In this document: positions 7,808 through 15,655 of the stretch, piece by piece
Numbering within the stretch: position 1 is the stretch's first letter
How the letters are laid out: the number at the start of each line of letters is the position of its first letter
NCBI RefSeq assembly: GCF_016834655.1
Contig: NZ_JAENHP010000022.1
Coordinates: forward strand, 121,724 to 185,723
Direction: 5' to 3'
Source: Paractinoplanes ovalisporus
Lineage (GTDB): Bacteria; Actinomycetota; Actinomycetes; Mycobacteriales; Micromonosporaceae
DNA length: 64,000 nt
Translations under genes and position numbers: made by a program
Notes under the pieces: model-generated
The model's input: the letters and a program-made list of their open reading frames with translations, nothing else
What the model was told of the DNA's origin: nothing
The model's database searches: none

Positions 7808-8277
7808 CTGTCGCGGTCGTCCCGTTTCGCCGAGCTGCTCTCCCGCTGTTCCTGGCCGCTCTCCCGCTGTTCCTGGCCGCTCTCCCGCTGCGCCTGGCTG
7901 CTCTCCCGCTGTTCCTGGCCGCTCTCCTGCTGCTCCTGGAAGTCGACGATCGCCTCGCCGTTGTCGCGGGCCCAGTCGGTGAGCATCTTGATCGGCTCGA
8001 CCAGGGTCTGCCCGAGGTCGGTCAGGCTGTACTCGACGCGGGGCGGCGCCTCGGCGTACGCGTGCCGCTCGACCAGCCCGTATCCCTGGAGCCGGCGCAG
8101 CGTCTGGGTGAGCACCTTGCCCGAGATGCCGCCGATGAGATCGGCCATCTCGCCCGGCCGCTGCGGCCCCAGACTGAGCGCGAACAGCACGATGACCGCC
8201 CACTTCTCGGTGATGATCTCGACCGCCAGACGGGTGGGGCAGTCGGCCAGGAAGACCTGCCCGCGAAGGTTCCGCAC
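7804..8277 (-). CDS. HxlR-family transcriptional regulator with heptad-repeat tail
   Basis: A 157-residue protein. Residues 13-110 form the HxlR winged helix: CPTRLAVEIITEKWAVIVLFAL at the start, GISGKVLTQTLRRLQGYGLVERH as recognition helix and wing, then LTDLGQTLVEPIKMLTDW. HxlR proteins bind DNA as dimers and often sense quinones or aldehydes. From about residue 113 the tail is a run of seven-residue units (QEQRESG type) encoded by five 21-bp repeats. The typical family length is about 110-130 residues, so the tail is extra. It is divergent from a quinone-reductase-like gene, its likely target. The GTG start lies 8 nt after a -10-like TAACTT (complement of 8286-8291). Confidence 0.9.
   Translation of the reverse strand: MRNLRGQVFLADCPTRLAVEIITEKWAVIVLFALSLGPQRPGEMADLIGGISGKVLTQTLRRLQGYGLVERHAYAEAPPRVEYSLTDLGQTLVEPIKMLTDWARDNGEAIVDFQEQQESGQEQRESSQAQRESGQEQRESGQEQRESSSAKRDDRDS
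7837..7941 (-). repeat. Five 21-bp tandem repeats encoding the HxlR tail
   Basis: Units start at 7837, 7858, 7879, 7900 and 7921. Units 1, 2 and 4 are identical in sequence, unit 3 differs at three positions and unit 5 is more diverged. Each encodes seven residues of the form Q-E-Q-R-E-S-G. Copy number can change without breaking the reading frame. Confidence 0.95.
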
Positions 8278-8285
8278 GGGATCGA

Positions 8286-8320
8286 AAGTTACCAGGGGGT
8301 TCCTATCGGCTCCCTAGCGT
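8286..8320. promoter_or_regulatory. Divergent promoter region between HxlR and quinone-reductase genes
   Basis: Within the 50-bp gap, AAGTTA (8286-8291) reads TAACTT on the minus strand, 8 nt before the HxlR GTG. TAGCGT (8315-8320) lies 7 nt before the ATG of the oxidoreductase. Both predict leaderless transcripts starting almost back to back, so one bound HxlR dimer could control both. No clear dyad could be assigned by eye. Confidence 0.55.
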
Positions 8321-8327
8321 TTCGGGC

Positions 8328-9317
8328 ATGCCTAAAGTTGTTGTCTTTGACGAGGTCGGCGGCCCGGAAGTCCTGCGCGTCGTCGACGAGCCGATCGCCG
8401 AACCCGGGGCGGGTGAGGTGCGCGTACGGATCGAGGCGTTCGCGGTCAACCCGCTCGACCAGATGGTCCGGGCCGGCCAGTCGCCGCGACCGATCCAGCT
8501 GCCGCACGCCCGGCTCGGCGCCGAAGGGACCGGGGTCGTCGATGCCCTGGGCGCCGGCGTCACCGGGCCGGCGGTCGGCGACCCGGTCATCCTCGCCGCC
8601 ATCCCCGACTTCGAGGCCCGCGGCGCCTACGCCGAATACACCACCCTGGCCGCCGACCGGGTGGTGCCCCGCCCCGACGGCATGGACCCGGTCGACGCGG
8701 CGGCGCTCTGGGTCGCGTACTTCACCGCGTACGGCGCCCTGGTCGAACGCTCCGGGATGCGGCCCGGCGACCACGTGCTGATCACGGCGGCGTCGGGTGG
8801 TGTCGGCCGGGCCGCGATCCAGATCGCCAACCAGATCGGCGCGGTCCCGCTCGCGGTCACCCGGTCGGCCGCCAAGGAACCGGACCTGCTCGCGGCCGGC
8901 GCCGCCGCGGTCATCGCCACCGATCGAGAAGACGTGGGCGAGGCCACGCGGCGGCACACCGGTGGGACGGGCGCCGACATCGTCCTGGACGCCGTCATGG
9001 GTCCCGGTCTGGCCGAGTTGTCCCTGGCCGCGAAGCTCGGCGGCACCCTGGCCACCATCGGCTGGCTGGACCCCCGGCCGGCGTCGTTCCCGGCCAACCC
9101 GTCCCTGACCATCCACCGGTTCATGGGCTTCGCGGACATGGTCAACCCGGTGATCACCCGGCGCGTCGCCGCATTCCTCGCCGCCGGCGTCCGTACGGGC
9201 GTTCTCCGGCCCACGGTCGACCGCGTGTTCGGCCTGGACGACATCGTCGAGGCGCACCGCTACCTGGAGAAGGGAACCGCGACCGGCAAGATCGTCGTGC
9301 GGGTCCAGCCGACGTAG
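8328..9317 (+). CDS. Zinc-independent NADPH:quinone reductase-like MDR oxidoreductase
   Basis: A 329-residue medium-chain dehydrogenase. The N-terminal GroES-like domain carries EVGGPEVLRVVDEP and GEVRVRIEAFAVNPLDQMVRAG, where Asn-Pro replaces zinc-ligand sequences. The Rossmann fold has VLITAASGGVGRAAIQIANQIGA, an AxxGGVG nucleotide site of NADPH-dependent quinone oxidoreductases. No structural or catalytic zinc cysteines are present. It likely reduces quinones or enones in the cytoplasm. It is divergent from an HxlR regulator, a frequent pairing for electrophile detoxification. The start ATG follows TAGCGT by 7 nt. Confidence 0.9.
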   Translation: MPKVVVFDEVGGPEVLRVVDEPIAEPGAGEVRVRIEAFAVNPLDQMVRAGQSPRPIQLPHARLGAEGTGVVDALGAGVTGPAVGDPVILAAIPDFEARGAYAEYTTLAADRVVPRPDGMDPVDAAALWVAYFTAYGALVERSGMRPGDHVLITAASGGVGRAAIQIANQIGAVPLAVTRSAAKEPDLLAAGAAAVIATDREDVGEATRRHTGGTGADIVLDAVMGPGLAELSLAAKLGGTLATIGWLDPRPASFPANPSLTIHRFMGFADMVNPVITRRVAAFLAAGVRTGVLRPTVDRVFGLDDIVEAHRYLEKGTATGKIVVRVQPT

Positions 9318-9346
9318 CCCCGAACGGGTGCGGCACACTGGTGCGG

Positions 9347-10102
9347 GTGCGGAAGATCTATCTGATCGGGATCGGCGCGGGCGACCCGGACCACCTCACC
9401 CTGCAGGCGGCCAAGGCCATCGGCCGTACGGACGTCTTCTTCCTTCTCGACAAGGGCGAGGTGAAGGCGAGCCTGGTCGACCTGCGGGAGCGGATCATCC
9501 GGGGCTACTCGAAGCCCAGCCGCCGCATGGTGACCGGCCGCGACCCCGACCGCGACCGCACCCCGGCCGACTATGAGGGCACGGTCGCCGACTGGCGGAG
9601 CCGGCGCGCGCTGGTGATCGAGGAGATGCTGGTCGAGCACCTCCGGGAGGACGAGACCGGTTCGTTCCTCGTCTGGGGTGACCCGAGCCTGTTCGACTCG
9701 TCGTTGGCGATCCTCGACGAGGTGCTGGGCCGGGGCGCCATCGATTTCGAGTACGAGGTGATCCCCGGCATCAGCAGCGTGTCGGCGCTCGCGGCCAAGC
9801 ACCGGGTGCCGCTGAACCGGGTCGGGCAGCCGTTCCAGGTGACGACCGGCCGCCGGCTCGCGGAGGGCTGGCCCGAAGGGGTAGACGACGTGGTCGTCAT
9901 GCTCGACGCCCAGCAGGCCTTCACCGCCTACCCCGACGCGGACATCTTCTGGGGCGCCTACGTCAGCACCGAGGACGAGATCCTCCGGTCCGGCCGGGTG
10001 TCCGAAGTGGCCGACGACATCGTGCGGACACGTTCGGACGCCCGGGCCGAACACGGTTGGATCATGGACACCTACCTGCTGCGGCGGCGCACCGATCAGT
10101 AG
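9347..10102 (+). CDS. cobF: Precorrin-6A synthase (deacetylating), CobF
   Basis: A 251-residue SAM-dependent methyltransferase of the tetrapyrrole methylase fold. It opens RKIYLIGIGAGDPDHLTLQA, followed by a GDPSLFDS motif and EVIPGISSVSALAAKHRVPLNR. The pattern matches CobF, which methylates C-1 of precorrin-5 and releases acetate in aerobic cobalamin synthesis. The GTG at 9347 is preferred over 9341 because a -10-like CACACT ends 7 nt before it and the family N-terminus starts there. No other cobalamin gene is in the window, so this step is encoded apart from the rest. The 3' end overlaps the convergent lipoprotein gene by 7 bases. Confidence 0.9.
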   Translation: MRKIYLIGIGAGDPDHLTLQAAKAIGRTDVFFLLDKGEVKASLVDLRERIIRGYSKPSRRMVTGRDPDRDRTPADYEGTVADWRSRRALVIEEMLVEHLREDETGSFLVWGDPSLFDSSLAILDEVLGRGAIDFEYEVIPGISSVSALAAKHRVPLNRVGQPFQVTTGRRLAEGWPEGVDDVVVMLDAQQAFTAYPDADIFWGAYVSTEDEILRSGRVSEVADDIVRTRSDARAEHGWIMDTYLLRRRTDQ

Positions 10103-10593
10103 TTGACCGTGACCCCGGCCGTCTTGCACGCGGCCGTCAGGTCCGAGCCGGCCTTGGTGAACTCGGGGTTGTCGGCCGCGGTCACCGGGTCGGCCGCGTT
10201 GGCCGCCTCGGTGGCGTCGGCGACGAACGCCTTCACGGCCTTGCCCACCTCGGTCTCGCTGGAGCCGACGGCGGTGGTCAGCTGGGTCGCCAGTCCGGTG
10301 AGGACCTTCTTGTAGTCGGCGGCCGTCGGCTCACCGTTCGACGCCTTCAGGGCCTCGATCAGTTCGGCCTTCATGGCCTTGTCGGCCTTGCCCGCGGCCT
10401 CGCAGACGTCCTTGTCGGCCGGCGCGTCCCCCGCCGGGGCGACCGCCTCGGTGGTGGTCTCCGCGGCCGGCTGGGCGCTGGTGGCCGTGGTCGGGGTGCT
10501 CGACGCGGTCGAGGTGTCGTCACCGGAACAGGCGGCCAGGGACATAAGGGAAGCGCCGACCAGAGCGGCGAAAGTCGTGCGCATACGAATCAT
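10096..10593 (-). CDS. Secreted lipoprotein of unknown function
   Basis: A 165-residue protein. The signal peptide is MRTTFAALVGASLMSLAAC, with the lipobox ending at Cys 22 or so, followed by a Ser/Thr/Ala/Pro linker (to about residue 55). The rest is a helical Ala/Lys/Glu-rich domain with two Cys (VCEAAGKA and TAACKTAG) that could pair. ATG 10593 is chosen because a GGGGG ribosome-binding site precedes it and the signal peptide begins there. I do not recognise a family with a known function. It is convergent with cobF and divergent from a second lipoprotein gene. Confidence 0.75.
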   Translation of the reverse strand: MIRMRTTFAALVGASLMSLAACSGDDTSTASSTPTTATSAQPAAETTTEAVAPAGDAPADKDVCEAAGKADKAMKAELIEALKASNGEPTAADYKKVLTGLATQLTTAVGSSETEVGKAVKAFVADATEAANAADPVTAADNPEFTKAGSDLTAACKTAGVTVNY

Positions 10594-10689
10594 TGGATCT
10601 GAACCCCCGTACGGAAAAGGTGTTGTTGGCGCCGGGACTGTAGCGGCGGGATAGAACGAGATCAAATCAGGGCCTACACTCTCGGTCCC

Positions 10690-11310
10690 GTGAGACTTCC
10701 CGCCCTGGCCGGCTTCGGTGCCGTCGCCTTCGCCGTTGTTGCTCTGACTGGTTGTTCGTCGACGTCGTCGCCCGCATCGGCGCTCCCGCCCTCGTCGGTG
10801 CCCTCATCGGCGCACGCACAGGCGGCGCCAGAGGCGGCCCGGGTCGGCGCTGCGGGCAGCGGCTGCGAGCTTCCCGTGTCGTTCGGCCTGCAGGCCTCGT
10901 GGCGGCCCCAGGCGGTGCGGGTGGACGCCGGTGATCCACTGGCCGGACTGGCGCGCCGCGGCACACTGACCATGGTGTGCGAGATCGATGCGAAGCCGGC
11001 CGGGAACATCGGCTACCTGCGGGTCTACACCGGGAAGACGGACGACCTCCGGGCGGCTCTGACCGCGTTCGCCGGGACCGAGGCGCAGAACGCGGTCTAC
11101 ACCGACCTGCGGATCGGCGGCCGGCCCGCGCTCGAGGTCACCTACCAGGCGAAGAGCCAGCTCGAGGACGCGCTGGAGCCGGAGCGGGCGTTCGTCGTGC
11201 AGGCCGGGTCGAAGCTGGTCGCGGTGGCGCTCGACAGCTTCGACAGTGACGAGCACGCGGCCATGACGCCCGCCTTCGAGCTGGCTCGGAGCAGTCTTAC
11301 GGTGCCGTAG
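10690..11310 (+). CDS. Secreted lipoprotein of unknown function
   Basis: A 206-residue protein with signal peptide and lipobox VVALTGC (Cys about residue 22), then a Ser/Pro/Ala linker to about residue 50. The folded part has two Cys (GSGCELPVSF and TMVCEIDA) and resembles the small DUF-type lipoproteins of mycelial actinomycetes, but I cannot assign a named family. GTG start; a -10-like TACACT (10675-10680) ends 9 nt before it. It is divergent from the 10096 lipoprotein and convergent with an MFS gene. Function unknown. Confidence 0.75.
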   Translation: MRLPALAGFGAVAFAVVALTGCSSTSSPASALPPSSVPSSAHAQAAPEAARVGAAGSGCELPVSFGLQASWRPQAVRVDAGDPLAGLARRGTLTMVCEIDAKPAGNIGYLRVYTGKTDDLRAALTAFAGTEAQNAVYTDLRIGGRPALEVTYQAKSQLEDALEPERAFVVQAGSKLVAVALDSFDSDEHAAMTPAFELARSSLTVP

Positions 11311-11312
11311 TC

Positions 11313-12590
11313 TCATCGCGTTTTCTCCGTTGCTGTCACGGTTGTCTGGGCCGGCTCCGGCTCTGTCCCCGGCGCTGCGGCCGGGCCGTTGGCCTTGGTC
11401 GTGGCCGGGTCGGCGGCGGATTGCTTGGTGGCGAGGGCGAACAGGGCGACGGCGGGGAGCACGAACAGCCCCGCCACCGAGATACCGGCGCCGATCGCCC
11501 GGCGCTGGGCCACGAACCCCGCGGGCGGGCCACCGGCCACCTGGCCGAGCGCGTCGGCCTGCGACACGATCGAGAAGACCGTTGCCCTCGACCCGGGAGC
11601 CGTGGCCGAGACGAGCCAGACGTTGAGGATCGGGGTGGCGGTGTCGCGCAGAAGCCGTACGGCCAGATAGAGCCCGACCGCCGCCCACCAGTGACCGGCG
11701 AAACCGAGGCCGATCAGACCGGCCGCCGTCAGCGCCTGGACCGCGGCCAGCACCCGGCCGACCCGTTCCGGCCGCACCACGTCGATCCACCGCCCGGCCA
11801 GCCCGGTGACCACGATCGAGCCGAGCGCGGCCACCACCGCCAGCCCGCCGAAGACCAGCTCGGTCGGGAGGTCGCCGATGAACGGCAGCAGGAACGGTTG
11901 ACTCAGCCGGTCGAAGCCTTCGCTGCTCATGCCGGCGAACAGCGCGCCCCCGACGATGGCGGCGAGCACGGCACTGTGCCGTACGGCTTGGGCGCCCTCG
12001 ACGACCTGACGGCGCATGCTCCCGGTCGTGGCCGGCGACGGGCGCCAGTTGTTCTCGGTCATGAGCAGCATGAGCAGAAGCCCGAGGGCCAGCGTGAGGA
12101 CCGCGCCGACGACGATGGGCAGGGCCGGGGCGACCGCCGTGAGCGCGACCGCGGCGACGATGCCGAGCAGCGACCCGGCCTGCGCGACCTGACCACCGCG
12201 TACGAAAGCCCGGGTCACCAGCCGAGGTTCGATCTCGTCGGCGGCCCAGGCCTCCTCGGCGCCGTCGACACAGACCGCGCCCACGGCCCAGATGACGTTG
12301 GCGACGAGGATGGCGGCGTACGTGGGAAGCAGCCCCCAGACCAGAAGACCGGCCCCCATCAACAGATAGCCGGCGATGACGGAGAGGCGGCGGCTGTACC
12401 GGTCGGCGATGACACCGGTGGGAACCTGCGCGACGAAGCAGACGGCCTCCATGAGAGTGCCGACCAGCACGAGCTGAAGCGGCGACAGCCCGACGACGGT
12501 CGCCTGATAGATCAGGTTGAGGGTGAAGGCCGTCCGCGAGGCGAACGAACCCAGCCCGGAAATGAGCAGATAGAGCCGATAGGAAGACAT
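11313..12590 (-). CDS. MFS transporter
   Basis: A 425-residue membrane protein with 12 predicted hydrophobic segments in two halves and a cytoplasmic loop near residue 195-215. The loop-2 motif is GVIADRYSRRLSVIAG, the classical MFS signature after TM2. The C-terminal 35 residues are Ala/Pro/Thr-rich and non-hydrophobic. The likely start is the ATG at 12590, because CCGGAG sits about 8 nt upstream; an upstream in-frame TTG (12611) has no ribosome-binding site. It probably exports a small molecule by proton antiport, but the substrate cannot be told. The gene stands alone, ending 2 bases from the convergent lipoprotein gene. Confidence 0.88.
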   Translation of the reverse strand: MSSYRLYLLISGLGSFASRTAFTLNLIYQATVVGLSPLQLVLVGTLMEAVCFVAQVPTGVIADRYSRRLSVIAGYLLMGAGLLVWGLLPTYAAILVANVIWAVGAVCVDGAEEAWAADEIEPRLVTRAFVRGGQVAQAGSLLGIVAAVALTAVAPALPIVVGAVLTLALGLLLMLLMTENNWRPSPATTGSMRRQVVEGAQAVRHSAVLAAIVGGALFAGMSSEGFDRLSQPFLLPFIGDLPTELVFGGLAVVAALGSIVVTGLAGRWIDVVRPERVGRVLAAVQALTAAGLIGLGFAGHWWAAVGLYLAVRLLRDTATPILNVWLVSATAPGSRATVFSIVSQADALGQVAGGPPAGFVAQRRAIGAGISVAGLFVLPAVALFALATKQSAADPATTKANGPAAAPGTEPEPAQTTVTATEKTR

Positions 12591-12791
12591 GCGGAAGCGC
12601 TCCGGGATCAAACGGTTCGTCCCGGTGCCGCGGGGTGTGGCGCTGCTGCTAAAGGGTCATCAGCCCGGCAGACGACACAGGGCACCGGACAGAGAAGCGA
12701 TGCCGCACGCAGAAGTCATGCCGAGATCGTGACCGCCCCCGGCCGCCCCGGTCAACCGGGTTTCCGAACCTGTCCTCTCGCCTGGCCACGA

Positions 12792-14105
12792 TCAGGCGCG
12801 GGCGTCGGCGATCAGTCGCATCCGCGCGACGAGACGCTTCAGGGCCGATGCGGGTTCGAGGGAGCCGCGAACCGCGGCCAGATAGCCGTGCGGTGAAGCC
12901 AGCTGCAGCTGCCGGCTCCGGCGGTGCCGACGCCACAGAGTCGCCACCGTAAGCCCAGCGCCGGCCGCGGTCACCACCGGATTCGCCGACATGACGCCGA
13001 TGGCGGCCACCGCGGCGGGTGCCTCGAACTTCGTATTGACCAGAGTGTCCAATGTGTCCAAGCCTGAGCTGGTCAGCGCGCTTCGAAGCTCCGCGGCCGG
13101 TGCTTCCGCGTAGCGCCGCACGGCGTCGGTGAGGTAGCCGCTGAGCACCTGTTCCGACTGGACGTCCTTGAGTTCCTCGGCGAGCTGGGCGCCGACGGCA
13201 TCGACGTACGTGCGCCAGGCGTCGAACCGGTCTCCGTACCTTCGCCGCACCTCAATGATCTTTTCGACCGGCACGGCCGACAGGTCTTTGGGGATGACCG
13301 TGCGTATTGCCGCCAACCCGAACAAGCAAGAGACGTCATCGGCATCGCGCTCGGGCGGAGCGGCCCGACCTGGCGCGGGGATGGCATCGAATCCGGTGGC
13401 AACCAAATGCGCGTCGGTGTGATCCGTAATGGTGCTCAGCCGGTTCTGTGCGGCGACTGTCTCGCTGAGCACGCATTTGTAGACCCAGGCGAAGTCGGCC
13501 TGCATGGCCATCCAACCGCCGTCGCTGACGAAGCGCCTGATCGTGCTCTCGCTGAGCGGAGCGGTCCCGGGGTCCTGTTGGAAGAACTCCCAAGGGCGGT
13601 GGTCCAACGCCGGGTCCGTTTCGTCGGGCATCGGCATCGCGAACCCGCGGACAATGAGTTCGACCGCGACCTCGGGCGCGAACTCCGAGGAATAGACGCC
13701 GGCGAACTTACTGGGCAGGAACCCGTGCATCGTCTGTTGCCCGACGCGAGAGGTCGATGACCACTCTGGCGTGTCGAGGTCGCCCGGTTGGACGCGATCG
13801 ACCCACGACACATCCTCATACCAGTGGTCGATACGGAACTGAGCCAGTTCGCCGTCGAGGTGTGTCCGGAGCTCGTCGGCCACGAGTCCTCGGACGTCTT
13901 CGACAGGGATGTCGATCGTCCAACCGAGCTCGCCGCTCAAGGCTCGAACGGTGTCCGAGTCGCGCATCCGGTGACCGGTCGGCACGATCCGTGCCATGCG
14001 GGGCCAGTACAGGGCCGCGAGCTTGGTCCACGTGTCGTTCTTGAAGTGGATGTACGGGTAGTAGAGGCCGTAGCGGGGGAGGCTCATCGCCGGTTCGTCG
14101 GACAT
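12792..14105 (-). CDS. DUF6236-like protein, function unknown
   Basis: A 437-residue soluble protein. It opens SLPRYGLYYPYIHFKNDTW, a start I associate with the DUF6236 family found scattered in actinobacteria, and has no transmembrane segment or signal peptide. Trp and Asp-rich segments (WYEDVSWVDRV, PWEFFQQDPGTAPLS) precede a helical second half with RRYGDRFDAWRTYVDAV. One weakly hydrophobic Ala/Val run (about residues 365-390, PAAVAAIGVMSANPVV) lies near the C-terminus. A strong GGAGGGAA ribosome-binding site precedes the ATG. It is a single gene in its own transcript. In my judgement such proteins tend to occur in accessory regions, but that and a defence role are guesses only. Confidence 0.7.
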   Translation of the reverse strand: MSDEPAMSLPRYGLYYPYIHFKNDTWTKLAALYWPRMARIVPTGHRMRDSDTVRALSGELGWTIDIPVEDVRGLVADELRTHLDGELAQFRIDHWYEDVSWVDRVQPGDLDTPEWSSTSRVGQQTMHGFLPSKFAGVYSSEFAPEVAVELIVRGFAMPMPDETDPALDHRPWEFFQQDPGTAPLSESTIRRFVSDGGWMAMQADFAWVYKCVLSETVAAQNRLSTITDHTDAHLVATGFDAIPAPGRAAPPERDADDVSCLFGLAAIRTVIPKDLSAVPVEKIIEVRRRYGDRFDAWRTYVDAVGAQLAEELKDVQSEQVLSGYLTDAVRRYAEAPAAELRSALTSSGLDTLDTLVNTKFEAPAAVAAIGVMSANPVVTAAGAGLTVATLWRRHRRSRQLQLASPHGYLAAVRGSLEPASALKRLVARMRLIADARA

Positions 14106-14215
14106 GGCGGTTCCCTCCGTTAGTCGAGTCAGAAATGCACTCAACCATGCATACGGGCAGCTCGGCTGCATCGCGCCGACATCTGACAACCGGCGCGCCG
14201 TACCGGGGCGATTGG

Positions 14216-14224
14216 TTATCCACA
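14216..14224 (+). promoter_or_regulatory. Isolated DnaA box (TTATCCACA)
   Basis: A perfect TTATCCACA sits in the 125-bp gap between the DUF6236-like gene and the MFS gene, 7 bases past the MFS stop. A single box can arise by chance or take part in DnaA titration. It is listed because two more boxes cluster near 45.8-45.9 kb. Confidence 0.35.
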
Positions 14225-14230
14225 GGGCCG

Positions 14231-15655
14231 TCAGGAGTGGGCCAGGCGGCGGAAGATGTGAGGCGCGGTGGTCAGGCCGGCCCACAAGGTCAGGGTGATC
14301 ACGCCGAGGACGAGGGAGGCGGCGCTCGCGGCCAGGCCGATGGCGGAGGTTGCGACGAGCATGGGGAGGAGGCGTACGGAGATGGCACCGCCCAGCGCAC
14401 GAACCGAGGCGCTGTAGGCCAGGTCCCGGGTGACCGACTCGGGTTTGGCCTGGGCGGCCACGCGGGCGTCCATGTCGCCCTCGAAGGCGGTCTGGCTCAG
14501 GCCGGCGGCGAACTGGGCCAGCAGCACCATGGCGGCGTAGGAGGGAGCCAGGATCCAGCCGGCCAGCATGCCGAGGCCCCAGAGCGACCAGCGCAGGACG
14601 GCGGGGAGCTTGAGGCGGCCGACGGCGGCGACGGCTCGGGTGGCGAGCAGGGTGCCGATGCAGAAGGCGATGGCGGCCGCGGCTACCCAGCGGTCGCCGT
14701 GGAGTTCGGCGGTGACCGGGACGGCCAGCAGCGTCGGGCCGGAGGCGAGCAGCATGATGCCGGCGCCGGCCAGGAGAAGGCGGGGCTGGGGGAGCCGCCA
14801 GTGCGCCGGGGCCGAACGGGGAGCGGCGGCGTGTCGCCAGCGCGTCCGGGCTTCGGGGGCGGTGGCGCTGGTGGGGGCGATCGACCACGAGGCAGCCACG
14901 CCGGTGGGCACGGTCAGGCCGCTGCCGGCCTTGTTCGCGGCTGGGCTGCTCGAGGCGGCTGCCGTGGGTGCTGGGTGTGACGGCTGGGTGTGGAGAACGG
15001 CGGTGGAGGTGGCGGGGGTGGGAGAGGAAGCGGGAGAGATCCGGGCTCGGCGGGCCACCAGGAACGTGGGCAGGAGGGAGCCCAAGTAGACGATGTAGAC
15101 GGCGGTCAGCAACCAACCGGTGGGGTAACCGAGGGCGCCGGTGGGGAGAAGCGCGGCCAGGGCGGTTCCGGCAGCTTCGACGCCGGCGATGGCTACCGCA
15201 TAGCGGGTCATTGAGCGCGGGGACGCGTCCACCGCGGACACCTCGGCGCGCATGCCGGCGAAACCGGCCCACGCGGCTACGTGCTGGAGCACCACCAGCG
15301 TGGCGATCAGCCAGGACGGCCAACCGGCGATCAGGCCGTGCAGGGTGCCGAAGCGCAGCACGACCTCGATGCCGGCGGCGCCGCGCAGCAACGCCCGGCC
15401 GTCGAAACGGCGGGCCAGCCAACCGGTTACGGGGGCCGACAGGACGACGCCGATGAGCATGGCGGCGTTGTAGAGGGCGGCCTCGGCCAGGCCGCCGCGG
15501 GTGGTGGCGATGAGGACGACGAACGTCCAGCCGAGGGCCATGCCGAACGAGTCGACGATTCCGGAGGAGAGGAGTTCGCGCAGGCGGCCTGCGCGACGCA
15601 GGCCGCCGGGGCCCACCCGGCGGCGGCCCCGGCGGAACGCGAGCGGATCAGTCAC
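14231..15655 (-). CDS. MFS transporter coupled to the PLP decarboxylase, with low-complexity central loop
   Basis: A 474-residue membrane protein with about 11-12 hydrophobic segments. The signature after TM2 is GWLARRFDGRALLRG. Between the halves (about residues 200-290) lies an Ala/Ser/Pro/Thr-rich stretch (SPASSPTPATSTAV through TSATAPEARTRW), longer than usual for the inter-domain loop. The GTG at 15655 overlaps the decarboxylase stop (GTGACTGA), so translation is coupled; a longer upstream reading frame is only a shadow of the decarboxylase. Coupling suggests export of the amine made by the enzyme, or import of its amino acid. This is inference. Confidence 0.82.
   Translation of the reverse strand: MTDPLAFRRGRRRVGPGGLRRAGRLRELLSSGIVDSFGMALGWTFVVLIATTRGGLAEAALYNAAMLIGVVLSAPVTGWLARRFDGRALLRGAAGIEVVLRFGTLHGLIAGWPSWLIATLVVLQHVAAWAGFAGMRAEVSAVDASPRSMTRYAVAIAGVEAAGTALAALLPTGALGYPTGWLLTAVYIVYLGSLLPTFLVARRARISPASSPTPATSTAVLHTQPSHPAPTAAASSSPAANKAGSGLTVPTGVAASWSIAPTSATAPEARTRWRHAAAPRSAPAHWRLPQPRLLLAGAGIMLLASGPTLLAVPVTAELHGDRWVAAAAIAFCIGTLLATRAVAAVGRLKLPAVLRWSLWGLGMLAGWILAPSYAAMVLLAQFAAGLSQTAFEGDMDARVAAQAKPESVTRDLAYSASVRALGGAISVRLLPMLVATSAIGLAASAASLVLGVITLTLWAGLTTAPHIFRRLAHS

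Noticed and set aside
12747..12760. Terminator hairpin CCCGGT-CA-ACCGGG
   Set aside because: Short stem and T-run on the wrong side for the minus-strand gene ending at 12792.
12792..15422. An 876-codon single gene fusing the MFS and the DUF6236-like protein
   Set aside because: The upper part is out of frame with the MFS coding frame; a clear ATG with RBS at 14105 starts the real gene.
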